Source of the DNA: Flavobacteriales bacterium
GTDB taxonomy: Bacteria > Bacteroidota > Bacteroidia > Flavobacteriales_C > GCA-002722245
Direction of reading: 5' to 3'
Assembly (NCBI GenBank): GCA_002722245.1
Contig: PBLA01000018.1
Coordinates: forward strand, 110,940-174,939
Length of the DNA: 64,000 bases
A program made the translations under genes and the position numbers. Under the pieces are notes generated by a model. It saw nothing but the letters and a program-made list of their open reading frames with translations. It did no database searches and was not told the DNA's origin. Shown here piece after piece: positions 37,996 through 46,523 of the stretch (its first letter is position 1; each line of letters opens with the position of its first letter).

Positions 37996-40281
37996 TCACC
38001 GTTTATTTTGAGAACTTAATCCCCAAAGAATAATCAAAGGCATAATCATGAGATCCAGTATCAATGCAATAAAAAGAGTGACACTGACCAAAAGTCCCAT
38101 GTAAAAAGTACTCGTAAAAGAACTGAACATTAGCGTTAAAAATCCACCGCAAAGAATTAATGTAGTGACAATAACGGCTTTACCTGAGGATAAATAACTT
38201 CTCTTTAAACTATATAGATGCGAACGATTTTTTGATCGTTCCAATTTATACTTAGTAAGTAAATGGATAGTGTCATCAACTGCAATACCAAAAGCCAGAG
38301 TAAAAATTAAACTTGTACTGATGTTTAAATTAATTCCTCCCAACCACATCACTGTGGTAACCAATAATAAAGGAAGAAGATTTGGAATTAAGGAGAGCAT
38401 TGAAATTTTAAACGATCTAAACATTATCCCAACGACAAGTGCGATCACAGCAAAGGCAAGGAGTAATCCCAAAATAAGATTGGTCACCAACGTACCATTA
38501 TTTTTATCAATAAGTGCAGCTGTACCTGTTAACCTCATCGATAATGTGTGTTCATCAATATTTTCTTCCATAAATCTTTGAAGTTTCAAATTCGCAGCAT
38601 CGATATTCTGTTTACCTACATCAGGTAGTTTACCAGTTAAACGGCCACTCATTGAATCTTGTCCAATCAAATTAAATTGAAAAGGGCCGCTTAAAGCATT
38701 AAATGCCCCGCTACCTCTTTTCATTTGTCGTTTCAAAGATGTTAGTCTTCTTTCAGATTTTGGTAATCTTCTATCTTTAGGATGAGAACCTTTCTTAATG
38801 AAGTTAGCCTCTTTAATGCCTGTTAAGGGAGACATGAGAAACCCTACACCATTTGCTGTATAGTTTGTTTTTAGATAATTTTCTAATTTTTCCAATTCCT
38901 GTAAAAATTCAAATCCTAGAATTCCTGCAGAGTCACTTGTATACAACTCCGCCTCAAACGGTCGTAAACCACTGTAATTATTTTCAAAAAACAAAACATC
39001 CTTCTTTACAGGATCATTATCGGATAAATCCTCTAACAAATAGTTATTAATTTGGATTTTAGAAGCGGTAAAACATCCAATAATCACCAAAATTAACGTA
39101 GCAAAAACTACTTTTCTTTTCCCTTTAATTACTAACAAGAACCATTTCCTTAAATACTTATCCCAAAAATTATCATGTTTTGATGTTACTATTTTTTGAG
39201 GAGGCTGAACAAGTAACAGTACACATGGGAGCAGAGTAAATGCTAAAAAATAGGCTACAAAAACACTTATTCCTGCATAAATACCAAATTCTTTGATGGG
39301 TAGAATATTTGCGAAAACGAGTGAGAAAAAACCTATTGATGTAGTTAATGATGTCAAAAATGTGGCCCATCGAACCTCTTTAAAAGCAATTTTCAGTGCA
39401 GTTTCCTTTTCTTTTCCTTTTCTTAACTCGTCCAGATATTTTGTTAAAAGATGTACTAAATCGGACATACCTACCACAAATATTATAGTGGGAAGCATCA
39501 CCATTAAAAGGTCAAATGATTTTCCTGTGAATTTCATAATGGCTAATGTCCATATAATAGCGACGATGATTACTAGTAAAGGAATCAATATACCCCACCA
39601 ACTCCGAAAGGAAATGTATAAGAAAATGATTAATAGACAGATGGCGCTTGTCATGAAAATTCCAAGTTCATTTATCATTTTCTGTACAAAATAGGTTTGA
39701 GCCAAAACTCTTCCAGCAACATAGTAATGATCAAATTGAAATTCATTTTTCTTTTTTTCAAGGAAGTCAAGGACATGACGAGCCTCTGCCTTATTTAGGT
39801 TCGTTTTAGTTTTGATATATAAGCAAATGGAAGAACCATTTTCGGCGATCAGATTCCCTCCGTATAATGGGTTATTCAAAATTCTCAAACTATCTGCTTG
39901 AGTGATTTTCTTATCCTCTAAATTTAAAAACGGTTTAAAAACTATTCCATTAAGGCCAGCCTTCTTGTAATACCCTGCATGATGAACTGGTGATAATACG
40001 AAATCAATCAGTGTATCTTCCAAAAGTTTGTTTCCATAATTCTCTACTTTTTTCAAGAATTCAACATTAAAGATTCCTGATTCATTCTCTAAACCTACTA
40101 AAAGGAAATCACTATCCTCACCATAATGTTTACGATAATCTTCATAATGTATCATAGAATCATCCGACTTAGGAAAGTACTTTTCATAGTCGTAATCCAC
40201 TTCTAATTGACTTGCTTTATACCCTAAAAAACAAGTTATGATAAACAGAAGAAACAATATCAACTTGGCCCACTGACGCAC
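37996..40281 (-). CDS. RND superfamily (MMPL-like) exporter
   Basis: Two repeated multi-TM units: VVGMSDLVHLLTKYLDELRKGKEKETALKIAFKEVRWATFLTSLTTSIGFFSL and AFGIAVDDTIHLLTKYKLERSKN. Confidence 0.88.
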   Translation of the reverse strand: MRQWAKLILFLLFIITCFLGYKASQLEVDYDYEKYFPKSDDSMIHYEDYRKHYGEDSDFLLVGLENESGIFNVEFLKKVENYGNKLLEDTLIDFVLSPVHHAGYYKKAGLNGIVFKPFLNLEDKKITQADSLRILNNPLYGGNLIAENGSSICLYIKTKTNLNKAEARHVLDFLEKKKNEFQFDHYYVAGRVLAQTYFVQKMINELGIFMTSAICLLIIFLYISFRSWWGILIPLLVIIVAIIWTLAIMKFTGKSFDLLMVMLPTIIFVVGMSDLVHLLTKYLDELRKGKEKETALKIAFKEVRWATFLTSLTTSIGFFSLVFANILPIKEFGIYAGISVFVAYFLAFTLLPCVLLLVQPPQKIVTSKHDNFWDKYLRKWFLLVIKGKRKVVFATLILVIIGCFTASKIQINNYLLEDLSDNDPVKKDVLFFENNYSGLRPFEAELYTSDSAGILGFEFLQELEKLENYLKTNYTANGVGFLMSPLTGIKEANFIKKGSHPKDRRLPKSERRLTSLKRQMKRGSGAFNALSGPFQFNLIGQDSMSGRLTGKLPDVGKQNIDAANLKLQRFMEENIDEHTLSMRLTGTAALIDKNNGTLVTNLILGLLLAFAVIALVVGIMFRSFKISMLSLIPNLLPLLLVTTVMWLGGINLNISTSLIFTLAFGIAVDDTIHLLTKYKLERSKNRSHLYSLKRSYLSSGKAVIVTTLILCGGFLTLMFSSFTSTFYMGLLVSVTLFIALILDLMIMPLIILWGLSSQNKR

Positions 40282-40371
40282 CTTTCAAAATTAATGCTTT
40301 AAACCATTCTAAAACAGTAAATCTCGGGTTAAACTTTCATAAAAAAGGAAGTAATTGTAATTTTATGAAAA

Positions 40372-41397
40372 ATGGTTAATTGGGATTTTACAAAATATTC
40401 GCCGAATGAAATTCTTGATCAGCTAATTGCGACCAATTTACCAGCGTGGATAACGCCCTATTGCGAATTTTTAAAAGAATTTATTCAGAAAGAAAAATTT
40501 ATTGTTCAGACCAGCGGGACTACAGGAAATAAAAAAAAAATCACCGTTACAAAACAACAAATGCTCTATAGTGCTAGAGCTACCTTAACGTATTTTAATT
40601 TAACAAAAGGAAAAACGGTTTTGCTTCCGCTTAGTTGTGAGTTTATCGCCGGTAAGATGATGCTCGTTCGTGCCATTGAGGGAAAATTAAATCTTTTCAT
40701 TGTTAAGCCAACAACTAATTTTAATTCCCTCAACATCCAAAAAATTGATTTTTGCCCACTTGTACCACTCCAAGTGGAAGGCCTTCTCAATTCTCCTTTT
40801 ATTAAACGTATTAATGTTATGCTTATTGGCGGAGGTGCTGTTCCCTTGTCGTTAATAAAAAAACTTAGAGATGTAAAATCATGTGCGTTTGAATCCTTTG
40901 GTATGACCGAAACTCTTACACATTTTGCACTTCGTATGGTATCTCCAAAAAAGGAAGATTATTTTACAACACTTCCAGGTTTTCGTATTGATATTAGTGA
41001 AAAAAATGAGCTAATACTTCTAGAAAACAAACTAAATCCAAACGCATTAAAAACAAATGACCTCATTGAAAAATATTCTTCTACTCAATTTAAATGGATA
41101 GGAAGGAGTGATCATTTAATCAAAAGTGGAGGAATACTCTTTGTTCCTGAGGAAATTGAACATAAAATTTCAAAACATATTTTTCAACCCTTCGTAATCA
41201 TAGGTGTTAAAAATCCAAAATTTGGAGAGGTTATTGCTTTGGTGGTTGAAGGTAGAGAAAAAGTTGACATACACAGTCTAAATAAATATTTATCTAAATA
41301 CGAACGAATTAAAAAACAATTTAGTCTTTTATCTTTTCCAAAAACCGAAAGCGGTAAAGTCAAAAGAACATTAATTAAGCAAATCATTAATGCGTAA
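40372..41397 (+). CDS. AMP-binding enzyme, O-succinylbenzoate-CoA ligase (MenE)-like
   Basis: FIVQTSGTTGNKKKITVTKQQM adenylate-forming motif; AFESFGMTETLTHFALR; WIGRSDHLIKSGGILFVPEEIE; GKVKRT. Confidence 0.8.
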   Translation: MVNWDFTKYSPNEILDQLIATNLPAWITPYCEFLKEFIQKEKFIVQTSGTTGNKKKITVTKQQMLYSARATLTYFNLTKGKTVLLPLSCEFIAGKMMLVRAIEGKLNLFIVKPTTNFNSLNIQKIDFCPLVPLQVEGLLNSPFIKRINVMLIGGGAVPLSLIKKLRDVKSCAFESFGMTETLTHFALRMVSPKKEDYFTTLPGFRIDISEKNELILLENKLNPNALKTNDLIEKYSSTQFKWIGRSDHLIKSGGILFVPEEIEHKISKHIFQPFVIIGVKNPKFGEVIALVVEGREKVDIHSLNKYLSKYERIKKQFSLLSFPKTESGKVKRTLIKQIINA

Positions 41398-42298
41398 ATT
41401 AATTTTAGTCATAATACTTTTTATCAGTTTATCCTTCACACAAAGAGGATTGACTTACAAAGAAATTATGTATGGTGATACTTTAGTGCTTACCTATGAT
41501 AATAATTCCGGTGTTATTGATTGGGATAATTGCGGGAAAAATATTGTGTTTGAATCCGGGTCAGAACAATCAAAAAAAATTTTTTATTTAAACCTTTACG
41601 ATCTCCCTATAAACTTCTCAAGAAATGGTTTTCACTCGGCTAAATACGTGAATGAACTTGTGGACAAATACAGAGTATATGTTCCACTTGTTGGTGCTAA
41701 AGACACCTCATTCACTTCTCCTAAATGGAATATCTCAGGGAAAAAAATCTTATCAATCGGTCATTACAGAGAAGAGAATGAAATTTTTCTTACCGAAAAA
41801 TATTCTAGAATTACCCAAGGAACTGGAATAAAAAATATTGAAACAGCGCATTGGAAAAATGATACCGTCTTTTATCTCGTTTTTAAAAATAACCCCAATC
41901 AACTGTTGGAATATAATCGAGTTACGAAAAAGAAGCGAATAATTGCAGAAACAAATCATTCTATTGATGGAATTTCTAAACAGAAAAATAAATTGTTTTT
42001 AACATGTAATGGTGGCGCGTATGAATATTCTACCAACAAAGGCAATCTGAGATGGTATAAGCTCCCAATAAAAGGTAAAACGGTAGCTCGACTTGGAAGG
42101 CTAAATTTCGTAGGACTAAATCAAAGCGGAAGTGCCCAAGTTCTTGATTTAAATAATGCCACAGCTCATCCTTTTTCTGTTGGCGAAAAAGATGGTCCTC
42201 CATCAATTTCTTATGACAAAAAGTTTGTGGCATTTTACTCAGGATACGTAAACGGAATTGTTGTAAAAAGAATTGATAAAAAATTCTACATTGAATGA
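41390..42298 (+). CDS. Hypothetical secreted protein, beta-propeller-like
   Basis: Signal MRKLILVIILFISLSFTQRG; repeats resembling TolB/WD40 blades; start overlaps the end of the menE-like gene by 8 nt. Confidence 0.6.
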   Translation: MRKLILVIILFISLSFTQRGLTYKEIMYGDTLVLTYDNNSGVIDWDNCGKNIVFESGSEQSKKIFYLNLYDLPINFSRNGFHSAKYVNELVDKYRVYVPLVGAKDTSFTSPKWNISGKKILSIGHYREENEIFLTEKYSRITQGTGIKNIETAHWKNDTVFYLVFKNNPNQLLEYNRVTKKKRIIAETNHSIDGISKQKNKLFLTCNGGAYEYSTNKGNLRWYKLPIKGKTVARLGRLNFVGLNQSGSAQVLDLNNATAHPFSVGEKDGPPSISYDKKFVAFYSGYVNGIVVKRIDKKFYIE

Positions 42299-42339
42299 AC
42301 CTTTTGGGTGAATTTTAAGTAATAATTAAAGATTTACCT

Positions 42340-44607
42340 ATGAGTTTTGCCCAAAGAATATCGAATACCAATCTATTTCGAAAAGTATTTTACTTTTTCC
42401 CAGTTCAACTCATATTTGTACATCTGAAAAACAATCCCATTTTAATGACTATTTGGGCGATCATTGTAGGGATTAATTCAAGTCTTATTTCAGAAAAATA
42501 TGGCGTACCTTTTCTCTTTCTCTCACCTGAATATATGGGAGAGGTGAGTTTTATATCATATGGTATTATAGGGTTCTCATTTGGTGGTTTCATTATGGCA
42601 TTCAATATCTCAAGCTATGTTACAAATGGACATCGATTTCCATTCATTGCAACCTTATCTAAACCCTTTCTTAAATATTGTTTAAACAATATATTTTGGA
42701 CAGGTAGCCTTTTACTCATCTACATTATAAACACAAGCGATTTTTTAATCAACGAAGAGGGGTGTTCCTTAGGACAAACTATAATCTTTCTTTCCAGTTT
42801 TCTTGTGGGGGTTTTCATTATGATTTTTCTAAATGGTCTTTACTTTATTGGAACCAACAAGGACTTAGAAAAATTATCGGGCGGAAAGTATCAAACTGTA
42901 AAAAAGCCAAAAGCTGTTACGATAAATGCAGTACTGCATAAAAAAGTTGCTTGGGAAAACTTTTTTAACGCCGACAGGGAGTGGCGTGTGGAAACCTATC
43001 TTTCCAATCCGCTAAGAGTTGGGATTGCACGATCAATTGACCATTATGATCAATCCATGTTAAAACAAGTATTTGAACAAAATCATCTAAATGCAGCCCT
43101 TTTTGAAATCATTGTGTTTATCTCCTTAATTGGTCTAAGTTTTGGTAGTAGTATTCCTTACTTCACAATACCAGCAGGTGCGAGTTTAGCCCTATTACTA
43201 ACCATGTTTGTAATGATTACAAGTGCCATTCACTCTTGGTTTAGAGGCTGGGCACCTGCGGTTATGATTATTTTGTTTCTCTGTTTCAATTTTGCCAGTA
43301 AATATGAATTTTTCTCTCCTCACAGTAAAGCATTTGGCTTGAATTATGAAACAAAACCTGCTCAAGTCAATAAAGAACTTTTAAACCAAAACAGCAATCC
43401 TGAGAATTGTAAAAAAGACATCCAACACACATTGTCAATTCTTGAAAAATGGAAAAAGAAAAACCAAGTCAATGATCAATTACCTAAAATGATCTTTATC
43501 AATACAACTGGTGGAGGAATGAGGAGTGCTCTTTGGTCTTTTTATGCTATGCAACAATGCGATAGTATTTTAAATGGAAGGCTTTTAGAGCAAACTCAGT
43601 TAATATCGGGATCTTCAGGTGGATTAATCGGCCTCTCTTACTTGAGAGAACTTATGCTAAGAAAAAAAAGAGGAGAGATTAAAAATTTATACGCTAAGTA
43701 TTTTGCAGAGGATATGGCAAAAGACATTCTAAATAAAATTGCATTTACGCTTACTGTTAATGACGTCATCTTTAAGTTTCAAACATTCGAGGATAATGGT
43801 TTTCAATATAAAATAGATCGAGGCTATGCGTTTGAAGAGCAATTAAATGAAAATACACATGGATATATGAACAGAAGACTTTATGAATATTATAAACCCG
43901 AGGCTGAAGCTGAAATCCCAATGCTCATTGTTAACCCAACAATCATCAATAATGGTAAAAGAATGATTATTTCCCCACAACCTACTTCATACATGACCTA
44001 TATTGCACCCAATAAAAACATATCAAATGATTATTTACAAGAAAACATTGAATTTAAACGTGTTTTTAAAGATCAGGGTGCAGATGATCTAAAATTTACA
44101 ACGGCACTAAGAATGAGCAGTACATTTCCGTATGTTATGCCCCTTGTTTATTTACCCAGTGAGCCAGAGTTAAAGGTTATGGATGCTGGTCTTAGTGATA
44201 ATTACGGTGTGAAAAATAGCATAAAATTTTTATACACCTTTAAAGATTGGATTAAAGAAAATACCTCAGGAATTATTTTTATTCAAATCAGGGATTCTGA
44301 AAAACAACCTGAAACAGAAATTGCACCAACAAAAAGTTTCGTTAAAAATTTCTCTGCTCCTGTGCAGTCAGTTTACAAAAATTTATTTCTTATGCAAGAT
44401 TATGACCATGACCAATTAATTCAATTTGCAGGAGAATGGTTTGACAATAAGATTGATGTCATCGATATGGTACTAGAAAACACGGAGGAAAAGCAATTGA
44501 GTTTAAGTTGGCATTTAACAGAATCTGAAAAAAAGATTACCTACAATTCAATTAATCGTACAGATAATCAACATGCGATTCAAAAATTAAGACGATTATT
44601 AAAATAA
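42340..44607 (+). CDS. Patatin-like phospholipase with N-terminal transmembrane region
   Basis: Oxyanion-type TTGGGMRSALWSF, nucleophile elbow SGSSGGLIGLSYL, Asp motif DAGLSDNYG; several TM segments over roughly the first 330 aa. Confidence 0.82.
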   Translation: MSFAQRISNTNLFRKVFYFFPVQLIFVHLKNNPILMTIWAIIVGINSSLISEKYGVPFLFLSPEYMGEVSFISYGIIGFSFGGFIMAFNISSYVTNGHRFPFIATLSKPFLKYCLNNIFWTGSLLLIYIINTSDFLINEEGCSLGQTIIFLSSFLVGVFIMIFLNGLYFIGTNKDLEKLSGGKYQTVKKPKAVTINAVLHKKVAWENFFNADREWRVETYLSNPLRVGIARSIDHYDQSMLKQVFEQNHLNAALFEIIVFISLIGLSFGSSIPYFTIPAGASLALLLTMFVMITSAIHSWFRGWAPAVMIILFLCFNFASKYEFFSPHSKAFGLNYETKPAQVNKELLNQNSNPENCKKDIQHTLSILEKWKKKNQVNDQLPKMIFINTTGGGMRSALWSFYAMQQCDSILNGRLLEQTQLISGSSGGLIGLSYLRELMLRKKRGEIKNLYAKYFAEDMAKDILNKIAFTLTVNDVIFKFQTFEDNGFQYKIDRGYAFEEQLNENTHGYMNRRLYEYYKPEAEAEIPMLIVNPTIINNGKRMIISPQPTSYMTYIAPNKNISNDYLQENIEFKRVFKDQGADDLKFTTALRMSSTFPYVMPLVYLPSEPELKVMDAGLSDNYGVKNSIKFLYTFKDWIKENTSGIIFIQIRDSEKQPETEIAPTKSFVKNFSAPVQSVYKNLFLMQDYDHDQLIQFAGEWFDNKIDVIDMVLENTEEKQLSLSWHLTESEKKITYNSINRTDNQHAIQKLRRLLK

Positions 44608-44660
44608 TCCGTTTAAATTTATTGAACATCAAAGTGTCCTATGTCTCTCAAAAAAATGTA

Positions 44661-46523
44661 ATGATTCAGAAAATAACTCTTTTACTCATACTTTTTACTG
44701 GATTTTGCAAAGCACAAATAGATGCCGATCAAATTCGAATGGCTTATTTATTAAAAATAGCTGGAGATTTTGATTGGGAAATTACAGAAGAACCCTTAAA
44801 AATGGGTTTTTTTTCAAATGACAGGGATTTTTATTTGAAGTATAAAGAGTATGTAAAAAACAAAAGTATAAGCGGTAGACCTGTAGAGCTAATAATAGGA
44901 ACTTCTGCAAAAAAAATTCATCAATTTGACATTGTATATTTTGAAAAAGAAAAAATTAATAGTTTAAAGGAAAATATCGGTTTACTTGAAAATAAAAAAA
45001 CGCTTGTATTTACGAATTCAGCATCCGATATGTCGTTCACAATGATTAATCTTTACACGAGTTACGACAAAAAGCTAAAATTCAAAATCAATTCTTCATT
45101 ACTTCGTTCACATGAATTTAACCCTTCAAATTTAATGGTCATTCTTGGTGGAAGTGACCAAGATATCTTTTCGCTCTTTGAAGCTAAAGATTCTTCAATT
45201 CGAACTCAAAGAAATAGAGCCTTAGCACTTAAGAAAAGAAATAAAATGCAAGAAAATCAATTAGTACTTCTCGAAAATAAAATCTCAGGCATAAAAAAGT
45301 CTCTCGAACGTAAATCTGAGGAGGTGATTTTAAAATCAGCTGAAATAGAAACTGTGAATATTCAACTAAATAAACAAGAACAGCACCTCGACAGTATCAC
45401 TAAAAAAATAGTCCAAACAACCTCTAATCTTACTCTAAAAGAAACTCAAATTCATCAACAAGAGAAAAAACTCCGAAAACAAGTAGGATTATTTAATCAG
45501 CAAAAAATAGCATTAGAACGTCAAGAAAATAAAATTAGTGAACAAGATGTAATTATAGCAGAACGAGAAACGCTGTTAAATTCAACCCAAGAAAACCTTT
45601 TTTACACCTTTTTCTTTTCAGTTATTCTTCTAGCCGTTTTAATGTTTGCAATACTCTCTTTCTTGGGAAAAAGAAAATCAAATAAAAAACTTGAATTGCA
45701 AAATCATACCCTTCAATCCACCTTAAAAGAGCTTAAAACAACGCAGGCTAAATTGGTTCAAAATGAAAAAATGGCTTCACTTGGAATGGTAACGGCGGGA
45801 ATGGCACATGAAATTAATAATCCCATAACATTTGTATATGCAGGAGTAAATGTCTTAAAGAAGGAATTGAACACCTACAATACGATAATATCAAAATTAA
45901 TTAACGATACCAATAACGACACAATAGTAAAAGATTTTCAGGAAACATCCTCCTCTGCTGATCAAACAATTTCAGATATTGAACTTGGTGCAAAAAGAGT
46001 CACAGATATTATCCAAAGTTTACAAAATTTTTCAAGATTAAACGAACATGACCTTAAAACGATTGAACTTTCTAAGGCCATCGATTCAACTCTAACAATC
46101 TTAGGAAGTCATGCTCGAAAAAAGAAAATAAGTATTGAAGTTCAAACTCCTGACACTCCTATTTTTTTAAAATGTTTTCCTGCCTCCATAAATCAAGTGT
46201 TTGTAAATCTTCTTTCAAATTCAATTGATGCGGTAAAGGAGAATATTGGTAAGATTAAAATCACATCTCAAGTGGTTGATCGTACATGCTACATACAGTT
46301 CATTGATAATGGCGTCGGGATCAGCAAAGAAAATATCACTAAAATTTTTGACCCCTTTTATACCACCAAAAAAATTGGTGAAGGAACCGGACTTGGTCTT
46401 TCAATCTCTTATAACATTGTTAAAAAACATCATGGAAACTTAGTTGTCCAAAGTATACCTCATGAAAAAACATGTTTTAAAATTGAATTACCTCTTGATT
46501 TTATAACCGATGGCAAACAGTAA
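44661..46523 (+). CDS. Sensor histidine kinase with N-terminal YfiR-like (DUF4154) domain, coiled coil and TM
   Basis: N-terminal LLILFTGFCKAQIDADQIRMAYLLKIAGDFDWEI...MVILGG; H-box MAHEINNPITF; GEGTGLGLSISYNIVKKHHG. ATG at 44661 preferred over TTG at 44622. Confidence 0.85.
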   Translation: MIQKITLLLILFTGFCKAQIDADQIRMAYLLKIAGDFDWEITEEPLKMGFFSNDRDFYLKYKEYVKNKSISGRPVELIIGTSAKKIHQFDIVYFEKEKINSLKENIGLLENKKTLVFTNSASDMSFTMINLYTSYDKKLKFKINSSLLRSHEFNPSNLMVILGGSDQDIFSLFEAKDSSIRTQRNRALALKKRNKMQENQLVLLENKISGIKKSLERKSEEVILKSAEIETVNIQLNKQEQHLDSITKKIVQTTSNLTLKETQIHQQEKKLRKQVGLFNQQKIALERQENKISEQDVIIAERETLLNSTQENLFYTFFFSVILLAVLMFAILSFLGKRKSNKKLELQNHTLQSTLKELKTTQAKLVQNEKMASLGMVTAGMAHEINNPITFVYAGVNVLKKELNTYNTIISKLINDTNNDTIVKDFQETSSSADQTISDIELGAKRVTDIIQSLQNFSRLNEHDLKTIELSKAIDSTLTILGSHARKKKISIEVQTPDTPIFLKCFPASINQVFVNLLSNSIDAVKENIGKIKITSQVVDRTCYIQFIDNGVGISKENITKIFDPFYTTKKIGEGTGLGLSISYNIVKKHHGNLVVQSIPHEKTCFKIELPLDFITDGKQ

